A stretch of DNA of 64,000 bases from an uncultured Draconibacterium sp. (GCF_963677565.1 NZ_OY781981.1:4394001-4458000), one strand, 5' to 3'; positions 35,373 to 43,680 are shown, counted from the stretch's first letter. Translations and numbers: made by a program. The notes: generated from the letters alone by a model not told the origin.

Positions 35373-36182
35373 ATGCATGAATTTGTAGACGAGACCTTTC
35401 AACTGGAATTAACCGGTGAAAAAATATTATCCATTCAGGCTAGCCTGAATGGATTTTCTTTTTCTATCATTTGCCCCGACACTAAAAAACTGCTCTATTT
35501 TAGAAGTAATTCATTAAAAATAAGTACCGAAAATTTATTGTCGCGACATTTTGAATCATGGTTTTCGGAAGAAGCGGTTTTAAAAAATAACTTTAAAAAA
35601 GTGGTGTTATTCTATCATTCTGAAAACATAACACTCGTTCCAAATCACTTATTTCATTCTAATTCAAAGAATGAACTCCCTCCTCTGCTTTTTGAAAACA
35701 ATGAAAATTCATCGTGGATAAATAATTCTATTGACCAGATTGAAGCTCGATTATTATTCACCATTCCTGAGGCATTCAGACAAACAATTATCAACTATTT
35801 CCCAGGTGTTCAAATTACGCATCCATTAAAAGCGCTTATTGCAAAAAATGACATTGATGGAGAACAAAAATTACACCTGCTGTTCGATACCAATCATTTT
35901 TCGGTAGCCTTAACCAATCACAACCAACTGCAAATGGTTAATCATTTCATGTTTAAACATCCGAATGATGTAGTTTTTTACCTTTTAACCATTTTAAGGC
36001 AATTTAAATTGGCCGCAAAAAATATTATCACCTATTATGCCGGTGACCTGGAAGGTCGTACAGAATTGGCGGAATTACTTCAAAAACATTTCCCAAATTC
36101 AACCGAAATTCAGCCTACCATTATACCTCCACCTTTTCTTGAGAAATTACTTATAACCAAAAACATTAGTTTATTTTTGTAG
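35373..36182 (+). CDS. DUF3822 family protein
   Basis: A 269-residue protein of the DUF3822 family, found almost only in Bacteroidota. It has no signal peptide or membrane helix. The order, FSIICPDTKKLLYFRSNS, a middle part rich in HSENITLVPNHLF, and a C-terminal IIPPPFLEKLL, fits the family, whose fold is related to actin/ASKHA ATPases but lacks clear ATP-site motifs here. Function unknown; 2 bp after the previous gene and 5 bp before rsmD points to co-expression. Confidence 0.82.
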   Translation: MHEFVDETFQLELTGEKILSIQASLNGFSFSIICPDTKKLLYFRSNSLKISTENLLSRHFESWFSEEAVLKNNFKKVVLFYHSENITLVPNHLFHSNSKNELPPLLFENNENSSWINNSIDQIEARLLFTIPEAFRQTIINYFPGVQITHPLKALIAKNDIDGEQKLHLLFDTNHFSVALTNHNQLQMVNHFMFKHPNDVVFYLLTILRQFKLAAKNIITYYAGDLEGRTELAELLQKHFPNSTEIQPTIIPPPFLEKLLITKNISLFL

Positions 36183-36187
36183 TCGAT

Positions 36188-36721
36188 ATGAGAATAATAG
36201 GCGGCACATTTAAAGGACGTATTTTTCACCCGGGTAAAAAATTTAAGGCACGACCAACAACTGACGTTGCCAAAGAAGGTTTATTCAATATTCTTGAAAA
36301 CCGATACGATTTTTCCAATAAGAATATTCTTGATCTCTTTTCAGGAACTGGAAGTATGGGATATGAATTTTTAAGCCGTGGCTGTTTGAGCGCCACGTTT
36401 GTGGAAACTCATTTTCCACATTATAAATTTATTCTGGAAGTTGTAGCCGCTTTAAAGATTGAAAATGCCCGGATTTTTAAGGCCGATGTATTCAAGTTTG
36501 TCCAAAAAACACCCGATAGCTTTAATATAATCTTTGCCGACCCTCCATTTGATCATCCAAGGTTTAAAGAAGTACCCGATGTTATTCTAAATACCAATAT
36601 TTTAAGTACGGAAGGTGTATTTATACTTGAACATCCGAAAGAATTCGACTTCTCATCTCATGCCTGTTTTAAGGAGATAAGAACCTATGGTAAAGTAAAT
36701 TTCAGTTTTTTTGAGAAATAA
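36188..36721 (+). CDS. rsmD: RsmD-family 16S rRNA methyltransferase
   Basis: A 177-residue class I methyltransferase that methylates G966 of 16S rRNA. It opens with MRIIGGTFKGR and carries RPTTDVAKEGLFNIL, the SAM-binding motif ILDLFSGTGSMGYEF, and the catalytic NPPF-type motif, here FADPPFDH. Length is normal for RsmD. Last gene of the 34738 group; a terminator follows. Confidence 0.9.
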   Translation: MRIIGGTFKGRIFHPGKKFKARPTTDVAKEGLFNILENRYDFSNKNILDLFSGTGSMGYEFLSRGCLSATFVETHFPHYKFILEVVAALKIENARIFKADVFKFVQKTPDSFNIIFADPPFDHPRFKEVPDVILNTNILSTEGVFILEHPKEFDFSSHACFKEIRTYGKVNFSFFEK

Positions 36722-36722
36722 A

Positions 36723-36751
36723 AAGCTCCCATCGCAAAACGATGAGAGCTT
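36723..36751. terminator. Two-way terminator after rsmD and the thioredoxin-like gene
   Basis: Arms AAGCTCCCATCG and CGATGAGAGCTT (one mismatch) with a 5-nt loop between convergent genes. Confidence 0.8.
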
Positions 36752-36775
36752 CTCTGAATAAATAAGTAAATTATA

Positions 36776-37384
36776 TTAGTCTACTTTTCTCTTAATGCCA
36801 CATCCCTGAGGTTTAGTCTCTGCAATTGCAACTTTTTCGTTATTTCCTAAACTTATCAATGCATCTTTAAGGTAGGTTTTTGAAACGTTAGCCGAGCTCT
36901 TATAATTGTCGTCAATAGCTCCTTTGTAAGCAAGTTTCATATCACCATCAAATAGAAACACATGTGGTGTTGTTTGTCCTCCAAAAGCATTTGCAACCTT
37001 ACTTTCCTTGTCAACTACATAATTGAATGAATAACCTTCTTCTTTTGCTTTCTTTTTCATTGCATCAAAACTATCGTCCCCATCACGTTTCGTGTAATTC
37101 GAGTTTAAAACGATCATACCCACGTTGTTGTTATCGGCCCATTCTTTTACTTCGTTAAAACGGTCTTCCCAAGCCACAACAAACGGACAAGTATTACATG
37201 AAAACATCACCAAAAGACCATTTTCTTTTGCTGCATCTTTCATTGAAATTTCTTCGCCTGAAACTGCTTTCATTTTCACATCAGTAAGAACAGCTTTATC
37301 GCCAATAGCAAGTTGTTGTATATCAGCCGCTATTGCAACGTTAAACGCTAATAAAATTCCTAAAATAATTGTTAATTTTTTCAT
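36776..37384 (-). CDS. Exported thioredoxin/redoxin-family protein
   Basis: A 202-residue protein with a signal peptide (MKKLTIILGILLAFNVAIAA). The redox site is CNTCPF in VMFSCNTCPFVVAW, and QTTPHVFLFDGDMKLAYKG gives the cis-Pro part of the fold. The tail ETKPQGCGIKRK carries a further Cys. This set belongs to the TlpA/peroxiredoxin-like group with CxxC; it may act as a thiol-disulfide oxidoreductase or peroxidase outside the inner membrane. Confidence 0.85.
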   Translation of the reverse strand: MKKLTIILGILLAFNVAIAADIQQLAIGDKAVLTDVKMKAVSGEEISMKDAAKENGLLVMFSCNTCPFVVAWEDRFNEVKEWADNNNVGMIVLNSNYTKRDGDDSFDAMKKKAKEEGYSFNYVVDKESKVANAFGGQTTPHVFLFDGDMKLAYKGAIDDNYKSSANVSKTYLKDALISLGNNEKVAIAETKPQGCGIKRKVD

Positions 37385-37405
37385 GACTGTAATTTTAAAT
37401 ACCTA

Positions 37406-37439
37406 TTTGTCTTTTATTAAAAACAATGCTTAAGACAAA
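37406..37439. promoter_or_regulatory. Inverted repeat upstream of the redoxin gene
   Basis: TTTGTCTT at 37406-37413 and AAGACAAA at 37432-37439 are exact reverse complements 18 nt apart in the divergent gap before the redoxin gene. A possible regulator site; weak support. Confidence 0.25.
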
Positions 37440-37554
37440 ATGGTTCAAATTCATCAAATCAATAAACAAATTATGATGTTTGTGGTTATGCTGAAATATT
37501 ATAGCTGCCTGGATTTTTAAAGGCTGAATTGAAATAGAATTATTTGACACGATA

Positions 37555-38190
37555 ATGAAACTTGATGTAATCAGAAGGGAATACCGCTACGCCGCATTAA
37601 CCAAACAAGATGTTAATCAATCCCCTATCGACCAGTTTAGAACCTGGCTGGATGAAGCTAAAAATGCAGCTGTAAATGACTTTTCTGCAATGAGCTTAAT
37701 CACTTATGATTCAGGAAGTTTCCCTCAATCCAGAATTGTTTTATTAAAGGACATTAACTCTGAAGGGTTTACATTTTTTACCAATTACAACAGTAACAAA
37801 GGAAAATCCATTTCCCGAAACAATAAAGTTGGGCTGCACTTTTTTTGGCCCGAACTGGAACGCCAGGTACGAATTGACGGCATTGCCGAAAAAACATCAC
37901 GCGAGATATCTGTAAACTACTTTAGGTCGCGCCCTTTAGACAGCCAGATTGCAGCCTGTGCATCACATCAAAGTGAAGAGCTCAATTCGAGGAAAGAGCT
38001 TGAAGAAAGCTTTCATTTGCTAAAGCATGAATTAAATGGAGCAAATCCGGAATGTCCTGAAAATTGGGGAGGTTATTTGATTCGACCAAAACGAATAGAG
38101 TTCTGGCAAGGACGCGAAAATCGCATGCACGACCGTCTTGTTTATGAGTTAATTGAAAACACGTGGAAAATAAAACGGTTGTCTCCCTGA
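37555..38190 (+). CDS. pdxH: Pyridoxamine 5'-phosphate oxidase
   Basis: A 211-residue FMN flavoprotein that oxidises pyridoxine or pyridoxamine 5'-phosphate to PLP, the cofactor used by several enzymes in this window. Hallmarks are RIVLLKDINSEGFTFFTNYN with FMN-binding residues, GLHFFWPELERQVRIDG, and the C-terminal RPKRIEFWQGRENRMHDRL. Length is normal. Its 3' end faces the end of dnaX across a 122-bp gap that carries a dispersed repeat. Confidence 0.95.
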   Translation: MKLDVIRREYRYAALTKQDVNQSPIDQFRTWLDEAKNAAVNDFSAMSLITYDSGSFPQSRIVLLKDINSEGFTFFTNYNSNKGKSISRNNKVGLHFFWPELERQVRIDGIAEKTSREISVNYFRSRPLDSQIAACASHQSEELNSRKELEESFHLLKHELNGANPECPENWGGYLIRPKRIEFWQGRENRMHDRLVYELIENTWKIKRLSP

Positions 38191-38210
38191 TTTTAAAGCC
38201 AGGTTTTAAA

Positions 38211-38312
38211 TATCAGGTCCGTTATTCCGAACTTGTTTCGGAATCTTCATTATTTAAAAGATGCTGAAACAAATTCAGCATGACGCTTCTCAGTTAAATA
38301 GTTGACCTGATA
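38211..38312. repeat. Dispersed palindromic repeat inside an inverted-repeat frame
   Basis: The core, 38220-38285, starts CGTTATTCCGAACTTGTTTC and ends AAATTCAGCATGACG. It is the same kind of element as that at 58226-58300, in the opposite orientation. It has an inner ATTCCGAA...TTTCGGAAT hairpin and near-inverted ends (CGTTAT/ATGACG). Outside it, TATCAGGTC at 38211-38219 and GACCTGATA at 38304-38312 form a second inverted repeat, which looks like the two arms of a pdxH/dnaX terminator split by the core. Confidence 0.65.
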
Positions 38313-40063
38313 TTAAAAATCAAGGTTTAACGTTCGTTTGAGTAAAGCCAGGTTTGGATTCTTTTTTGCCATTTCCTGGTATTTCTCAATATCGGAATAA
38401 ATTACCTTTTCGCGTTTAATATCAGTTACAACGGTTTTCAGATTTATCTTAGAATTGTGTAATTCCTTTCTCAGGTAAGAGATCAATTCAGGCTTTACAT
38501 TTACCAACAATTCATCCTGAATCCGGTTATCCACTTCTAAAAGTAACGTCCAGTCTTCCTGGATTTTGGGTAATATCGACAAGGTGGCTTTTATACTTGG
38601 TCTGTCATCCAGCTGCGGTAGAAACGCTTTCCATTTTTCCTCCAGTTGCTCTGCAGTAAAAGGTTCAGCTTCATCATCTTTTGAGTAAAGTTTAAACTGC
38701 TCTTTTGCTGATAGTTGCTTTTTATCATCATCGAAATCGCCTTTCAACGCCCGTTTTATTGATGTTGTTCCAAGACCGCGACCGGAACGTTTTACCAATC
38801 TCTTACCCGGTTTTGCCGGTGTTGATTGAGCCGGTTGCTCTGTTGAAATAATTTTTGGTTGTGGCTTTACTGCCTGAGGTGATTTCTTTACAACAGGGTT
38901 TTCTTCAGGCAGGTCTTTTCCTGAAAATATGGGTTCCAGGATATCATCCTGATCTTCAGCTATTTTTTTTTTAAGGTTAGCTGTGCTATCCGTATCAACG
39001 CCAACTCAATAAGCAGTCGTTTATTTTGGCTTGTTTTGTATTGCATATCGCAGGTGTTTGCAATTTGCATAGCATCAAGCAGAAAATCACTTTGGGTAGC
39101 AGAAGCCTGCGATCGGTAGCGTTCTTTTATGTCACCGCCAACTTCAAGTAATTGGATTGTAACTGCATCTTTACAAACAAGTAAATCGCGGAAATGACTG
39201 CTTAAACCGGTTATAAAATGGTGTCCATCGAAACCGTGATTCAGAATATCGTTAAAGATCACCATCACTTCGGTAACATTGTTTTTCAGAAACTCGTCAA
39301 CCAGCCTGAAATAATAATCGTAATCCAACACATTCAGGTTGGTAATTACATCCTGGTAAGTGATCTTTTTTCCTGAAAAACTAACAATCTGGTCGAAAAT
39401 AGAAAGGGCATCACGCATGGCTCCGTCGGCCTTTTGTGCGATAATGTTTAAACCTTCACTTTCAACTTCTACGTTTTCGCTTTTAGCCACGTATTCCAAA
39501 TGATCTGAAATATCAGTTACTCCGATTCGGTTAAAATCAAAAATCTGACAACGCGAAAGAATCGTTGGTATGATTTTATGTTTTTCGGTGGTAGCTAAAA
39601 TAAAAATAGCATGCTTTGGCGGTTCTTCCAGCGTTTTCAGAAAAGCATTAAATGCTTGAGACGACAGCATATGAACCTCATCAATGATATAAACGCTGTA
39701 CTTTCCCATTTGTGGCGGAACCCGCACCTGGTCAGTAAGATTTCGGATATCGTCAACCGAGTTATTCGAAGCCGCATCCAACTCGTGAATATTAAACGAA
39801 CGGCTGCTGTTAAACGAAGTACACGATTCGCATTCGTTACAAGCTTCGGTTTCACTGGTAAGATTGGTGCAGTTTATTGTTTTGGCAAAAATTCGTGCAC
39901 AGGTTGTTTTCCCAACTCCACGCGGGCCACAAAACAAATAGGCGTGCGCCAACTGATTACTTTTAATGGCATTCTTTAGCGTGTTCGTAATCGATGCTTG
40001 TGCAACCACGGTCTCAAACGAGTCGGGTCTGTATTTTCGTGCTGATACAATAAAATTCTCCAT
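38313..40063 (-). CDS. dnaX: DNA polymerase III tau subunit (by -1 slippage)
   Basis: The full-length DnaX product, 583 residues, is read if the frame shifts by -1 at the A10 run (38963-38972). Residues 1-367 are the gamma part (AAA+ clamp-loader ATPase). The remaining 216 come from 38963 to 38313 with no stop: IAEDQDDILEPIF, a Pro/Lys linker (KKSPQAVKPQPK), then a basic and mixed alpha part ending LALLKRTLNLDF. This tail is the tau-specific part, which in E. coli binds the replicative helicase and the polymerase alpha subunit. The total is a normal Bacteroidota DnaX length. A separate 161-residue frame at 38313-38798 is only its end, with no start of its own. Confidence 0.85.
38937..38972 (-). 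promoter_or_regulatory. dnaX slip site: A10 run plus downstream hairpin
   Basis: On the minus strand, TTA is followed by a run giving AAA AAA AAA and then the TAG stop (38960-38962). There are ten A residues (38963-38972). Eleven nt later comes the hairpin CAGGAT-gat-ATCCTG (38951 down to 38937). A -1 ribosomal shift, or one extra A by transcriptional slippage, moves reading into the tau frame. Confidence 0.8.
38960..40063 (-). CDS. dnaX: DNA polymerase III gamma subunit (unshifted product)
   Basis: The unshifted product is 367 residues and ends LTLKKK-stop right after the A run, at the edge of the clamp-loader domain. Visible parts are the Walker A motif GPRGVGKTTCARI, the zinc-binding Cys set in INCTNLTSETEACNECESC, the Walker B DEVHMLS and sensor 1 (FILATTEKHKIIPTILSRCQ). 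It loads the sliding clamp together with delta and delta prime. Its length, equal to the ATPase and oligomerisation domains, is the same cut as in E. coli gamma. Confidence 0.88.
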   Translation of the reverse strand: MENFIVSARKYRPDSFETVVAQASITNTLKNAIKSNQLAHAYLFCGPRGVGKTTCARIFAKTINCTNLTSETEACNECESCTSFNSSRSFNIHELDAASNNSVDDIRNLTDQVRVPPQMGKYSVYIIDEVHMLSSQAFNAFLKTLEEPPKHAIFILATTEKHKIIPTILSRCQIFDFNRIGVTDISDHLEYVAKSENVEVESEGLNIIAQKADGAMRDALSIFDQIVSFSGKKITYQDVITNLNVLDYDYYFRLVDEFLKNNVTEVMVIFNDILNHGFDGHHFITGLSSHFRDLLVCKDAVTIQLLEVGGDIKERYRSQASATQSDFLLDAMQIANTCDMQYKTSQNKRLLIELALIRIAQLTLKKK

Positions 40064-40178
40064 AATCTCCCTAAGAAGTTGACCAAAGATAATTAAATAT
40101 GGCTTTCAGGCACGCCTTTTTTATTAACATCATTTGTGTTACTTTTAGAACAGTTTGATTGTGAAAAGATTAGTGATC

Positions 40179-40709
40179 ATGAGAATTTATATCTTCATTC
40201 TGCTGCTGTTTTGTTCGGTGTCGGTAATGGGGCAATTTAATACGCTGCATGATTTTTCGGGCCGAACAATTGATGGCGACACCTTACATTTTTCAAGCCT
40301 GGCCGGCAAAAAAGTGCTTGTGGTAAACACAGCATCAGAATGTATGTTAACTCCTCAATATAAAAAGCTGCAAGAGCTTTACGAAGAATATGGTGGTGAC
40401 GATTTTGAGATCGTTGCTTTTCCGTGTAATGATTTTGGGCACCAGGAACCTGGAGATAGTGAAACGATAAAGGAATTCTGCAAACAATACGAAATCAGTT
40501 TTACGTTGATGGAAAAAATATCGATTAAAGAAAATCCTCCACCACTTTATAAATGGCTGATGAATAGTAAACAAAACGGTACCCTTGATGCAAAAGTCTG
40601 GTGGAATTTTCAAAAGTTTATGATCGATGAAGAAGGAAATGTTGTCGACTTTTTAGGGCCTCAAAAAAGTCCGCTGGATAAAAAACTCACCGACTGGCTT
40701 AAGCAGTAG
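40179..40709 (+). CDS. Glutathione peroxidase-family protein (exported)
   Basis: A 176-residue protein from the ATG at 40179. An upstream start at 40155 adds eight residues before the signal, but the later one gives a normal signal peptide (MRIYIFILLLFCSVSVMGQ). The redox Cys is in VNTASECMLTPQYKKL, the resolving-type second Cys in FPCNDFGHQEPGDS, and the Trp/Asn part in WWNFQKFM. This is a Cys, not selenocysteine, enzyme; such peroxidases usually take electrons from thioredoxin. It probably removes peroxides in the periplasm. Confidence 0.9.
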   Translation: MRIYIFILLLFCSVSVMGQFNTLHDFSGRTIDGDTLHFSSLAGKKVLVVNTASECMLTPQYKKLQELYEEYGGDDFEIVAFPCNDFGHQEPGDSETIKEFCKQYEISFTLMEKISIKENPPPLYKWLMNSKQNGTLDAKVWWNFQKFMIDEEGNVVDFLGPQKSPLDKKLTDWLKQ

Positions 40710-40713
40710 AACT

Positions 40714-41022
40714 CTATTTAAAATACTTACCCGGCGCCTTGGTTTTTGTAGGAACCTTTCCGTGAATATTTCCTCCCCGCCATTCTGTCCGCTCTTTATT
40801 CTTGCTAAAACTGATTGGTTTTTTATCTGCTTTTTTAAATTCCTGCCTGAAATACTCAACAGAATAAAGTGGTACAAAAACAACAAAAAACACGACAAGC
40901 CCTCCGATCAACCAGGGCCGTGTATTGGTGGAGGTAAACAGGTGAATAAATAAGGCCACCAGCTCAAAAAACAAAACTCCCGGACCGGCCATGTATAAAA
41001 CTATTTTCTTAAACCTCTCCAT
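40714..41022 (-). CDS. Small protein with two membrane helices, unknown
   Basis: A 102-residue protein. The start complementary to 41020-41022 (MERFKKIVLYMAGPGVLFFE) is preferred to the longer frame, which would start inside the GPP34 gene region. It has two hydrophobic segments (about 7-28 and 36-56) and a basic, hydrophilic C-terminal tail (ADKKPISFSKNKERTEWRGG). I do not recognise it. It follows GPP34 by 10 bp on the same strand. Confidence 0.55.
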   Translation of the reverse strand: MERFKKIVLYMAGPGVLFFELVALFIHLFTSTNTRPWLIGGLVVFFVVFVPLYSVEYFRQEFKKADKKPISFSKNKERTEWRGGNIHGKVPTKTKAPGKYFK

Positions 41023-41032
41023 AATCAGCAAA

Positions 41033-41707
41033 TTACGAGGTGGCTGCCGAAGTTGCAGCTGCACTTATTGCCACTGAAGCCGCAACCGCCTGAGCCGCTG
41101 CAATAGCATCGGCAACTGCCCCTGAAACACGATTCTCAACCATCATTTGTTTTAGGCGCACTTTGGCCTGTTTACGTTTTTTTCTGTCAGGGTAGATACG
41201 GTATAATAAACCTCCCGGCTCCAGAAATGAAAGAAAAATCAGATCTTCTTCAACGGTTGTACCGTTAAATATTATATGATCAATTTCAGCCACCAAACGA
41301 TACATTACCGACTTATTTAGAATAACCGGTTTTTTCCACTTGAAAAATAAAAACTGTTTTGCTTCCAGCTTTATCAGCCGCCTTTCGAACAAACCTTTTT
41401 GCACCTCTTTTTTTATGTACTTCTGCGACATATTTAGCTTTTGTATCCATCGCCCAATTTTTCGGGGCGATTTTGCCTCACTCATTTTAGATAAAAGAAA
41501 ACGATGCAGCGATGAATCTGCTTTTGTAGAAAGCACCACAACTCGTTTTGCTTCAAATTTTATTTTCTTATCAAGGTACAACTCCATTAGTAGCGTTCCG
41601 ATAAGTACATAATTCATTGCAGTGTATGATCCCGATCGAATTCCACCTTTTTGTGGATGAATACCGAGAAAATATATTTTTTGAGCTAAAGGAATTGACT
41701 GATCCAT
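41033..41707 (-). CDS. GPP34 (GOLPH3-like) family protein
   Basis: A 224-residue protein with the layout of GPP34, the bacterial relatives of the eukaryotic Golgi PI4P-binding protein GOLPH3. Seen are MNYVLIGTLLMELYLDKKIKFEAKRVVV, SPRKIGRWIQKLN, IKKEVQKGLFERRLIKLEAKQFLFFK and a late RLKQMMV helix. The end, from about residue 200, is an Ala/Val-rich helix (DAIAAAQAVAASVAISAAAT). No catalytic residues are apparent. In bacteria its role is unknown; a membrane or lipid-binding role is a guess. Confidence 0.75.
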   Translation of the reverse strand: MDQSIPLAQKIYFLGIHPQKGGIRSGSYTAMNYVLIGTLLMELYLDKKIKFEAKRVVVLSTKADSSLHRFLLSKMSEAKSPRKIGRWIQKLNMSQKYIKKEVQKGLFERRLIKLEAKQFLFFKWKKPVILNKSVMYRLVAEIDHIIFNGTTVEEDLIFLSFLEPGGLLYRIYPDRKKRKQAKVRLKQMMVENRVSGAVADAIAAAQAVAASVAISAAATSAATS

Positions 41708-41771
41708 CTGATTTTTATTTTTTTCTTGCTTAATTCGTACGATAATTTCAGTTAAAGTTACAAATAGAATT

Positions 41772-42797
41772 ATGAATAAAGGATTTGCAAGCGATAATAA
41801 TTCAGGAGTTCACCCAGCCATATTAGCGGCAATGGAAGCTGCCAATACCGGGCATGTTGTTGGTTATGGCGGCGACAGTTACACCACACAAGCCACCGAA
41901 CTTTTTAAGGAAAAATTTGGCGACACTACCGAAGTATTTTTTGTTTTTAACGGAACCGGAGCCAATGTATTGGCATTATCAACAGTAACGCAAAGTTTCA
42001 ATTCCGTAATATGTGCCGAAACCGCACATATACAAGAAGACGAATGTGGTGCACCTGAGAAATTTACAGGCTGCAAACTCATTCCGGTTGAACCGGTAAA
42101 CGGAAAAGTTACGCCCGACGCGGTACTGCCCCATTTAAAAGGTTTTGACTTTGAACACCACTCGCAAGCCAAGGTAATTTCAATCTCGCAGGTTACCGAA
42201 ATGGGCACTGTTTATTCTCCTGATGAGATAAAAAAGCTGGCCGAATTAGCGCATAAACACAATATGCTTTTACACATGGACGGTGCTCGAATTGCCAATG
42301 CTGCAGTAGCTTTAGATATGGATTTTAAATCGTTTACTGTTGATTGCGGCGTGGACATTCTTTCTTTTGGTGGAACAAAAAATGGGATGATGATGGGTGA
42401 AGCAGTGTTGTTTTTTAATCCTGAGTTGACAAAGCAAACAAAATACCTGCGAAAACAAAGCATGCAACTTTACTCAAAAATGCGTTTTGTAAGTGCACAG
42501 TTCCTGGCGTATTTCAACAACGATCTGTGGAAAGAAACGGCAACACACTCCAACAAAATGGCTAAATTGCTGGAGGCTGAAGTGGCAAAAATACCTGAGA
42601 TAAAAATTACACAACCCGTTTCGGCGAATGGTGTTTTTGCAATCGTTCCGAAAGAAATTATCGAGCCCTTGCGCGAACGTTTCTTCTTTTACATGTGGGA
42701 CGAAATGTTATCGGAAGTGCGCTGGATGACCTCCTTTGACACTACTGAAGAAGAAATTTATGGGTTTGTGAAGTTGATAAAAGAGTTGTTGAAATAA
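41772..42797 (+). CDS. Low-specificity L-threonine aldolase-like enzyme
   Basis: A 341-residue PLP enzyme of the threonine aldolase / beta-eliminating lyase family, which splits threonine or allothreonine to glycine and acetaldehyde. Lys in SFGGTKNGMMMGEAV is the likely Schiff base; HMDGARIANAAVAL carries the Asp and Arg of the cofactor site. Length is normal. No neighbour suggests a pathway. A hairpin repeat follows its stop. Confidence 0.88.
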   Translation: MNKGFASDNNSGVHPAILAAMEAANTGHVVGYGGDSYTTQATELFKEKFGDTTEVFFVFNGTGANVLALSTVTQSFNSVICAETAHIQEDECGAPEKFTGCKLIPVEPVNGKVTPDAVLPHLKGFDFEHHSQAKVISISQVTEMGTVYSPDEIKKLAELAHKHNMLLHMDGARIANAAVALDMDFKSFTVDCGVDILSFGGTKNGMMMGEAVLFFNPELTKQTKYLRKQSMQLYSKMRFVSAQFLAYFNNDLWKETATHSNKMAKLLEAEVAKIPEIKITQPVSANGVFAIVPKEIIEPLRERFFFYMWDEMLSEVRWMTSFDTTEEEIYGFVKLIKELLK

Positions 42798-42818
42798 TGT
42801 CATCTTGTTAAAAAAACA

Positions 42819-42868
42819 GGCTTCGACTGCGCTCAGCCTGACGGTCACCCTGAGCGTAGTCGAAGGGT
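42819..42868. repeat. Dispersed palindromic hairpin repeat
   Basis: CTTCGACTGCGCTCAG at 42821-42836 and CTGAGCGTAGTCGAAG at 42850-42865 are inverted repeats with one mismatch and a 13-nt loop (cctgacggtcacc). The same core is common as a scattered repeat in many Bacteroidota genomes (general knowledge, not checked). It lies between the aldolase and rhomboid genes and may also act as a terminator. Confidence 0.65.
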
Positions 42869-42901
42869 GAATTCAAGAAGTAATTTAATGTAAACACATA
42901 T

Positions 42902-43663
42902 ATGCCACTATTTCGATACTATCCAAGCAATCCTAAAAACCTGGATCCGGAGATGGAAAAAAAGATCTTTTTCCACAGCCTTCTGTTTCCGGCAGTTTTT
43001 GTTTTGCTTTTATGGATCGTTAAAATCATCGAACAAACTTCAGGCTTGAGTTTTGTTGAATTTGGTATTTATCCGCGACATATAAACGGATTGCAGGGCG
43101 TTCTCTTCTCCCCTTTTATTCACTCCGATTTTAGCCACCTTATTTCTAATTCACTACCCTTTTTTATTCTGGGATTTATGCTCATTTATTTTTATCGGCG
43201 TATTTCTTATCGCATCTTTTTTCTGCTGTATATTTTATCTGGCATAAGTACTTGGTTTATGGGACGCGAAGCATGGCATATTGGCGCCAGCGGAGTGGTT
43301 TATGCACTGGCCGCTTTTCATTTTGTAAGTGGAATTATACGGTCTGATGTTCGCCTGCTTACCCTTTCTGCCATCGTGGTTTTTCTTTACGGCGGACTGG
43401 TTTGGGGATTGTTGCCCATTCGGCCCGAAATTTCGTGGGAAGGTCATTTATCGGGTGCTATATTTGGCGTGGCAATGGCCTTTTATTACCGAAAATACAT
43501 TGTTCGCCGCGAGAAGTTCGACTGGGAAGATGAACCTGATGATGATGAACCTGAAAGTGAGAATACAACTTATTACTTTTCAGAATCGACATTTACAAAT
43601 TCGTTAAATACAAATAACGAAGATGCGGAACGAAATGAGAGTAAACACAAAAAAGACGTGTGA
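42902..43663 (+). CDS. Rhomboid-family intramembrane serine protease
   Basis: A 253-residue membrane protease. Catalytic Ser130 is in WHIGASGVVYALAAFH and His182 in WEGHLSGAIFGVAM; the oxyanion-side motif is HSDFSHLISNSLPFF, with His79 and Asn83. About six helices are visible, starting at residues 28-42. The C-terminal 50 residues are acidic and hydrophilic (EDEPDDDEPESEN) and probably cytoplasmic. Rhomboids cut membrane-spanning segments. Substrate is unknown. Confidence 0.92.
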   Translation: MPLFRYYPSNPKNLDPEMEKKIFFHSLLFPAVFVLLLWIVKIIEQTSGLSFVEFGIYPRHINGLQGVLFSPFIHSDFSHLISNSLPFFILGFMLIYFYRRISYRIFFLLYILSGISTWFMGREAWHIGASGVVYALAAFHFVSGIIRSDVRLLTLSAIVVFLYGGLVWGLLPIRPEISWEGHLSGAIFGVAMAFYYRKYIVRREKFDWEDEPDDDEPESENTTYYFSESTFTNSLNTNNEDAERNESKHKKDV

Positions 43664-43665
43664 TA

Positions 43666-43680
43666 GACTCACCTGGAGTC
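43666..43680. promoter_or_regulatory. Short inverted repeat after the rhomboid gene
   Basis: GACTC-acctg-GAGTC, 5-bp arms, three nt past the rhomboid stop. It may help transcript ending but there is no T run. Confidence 0.2.

Noticed and set aside
38313..38798. Separate 161-residue gene downstream of dnaX
   Set aside because: The frame is open upstream to the A10 run, starts at a TTG inside a linker and continues the tau tail; it is part of dnaX.
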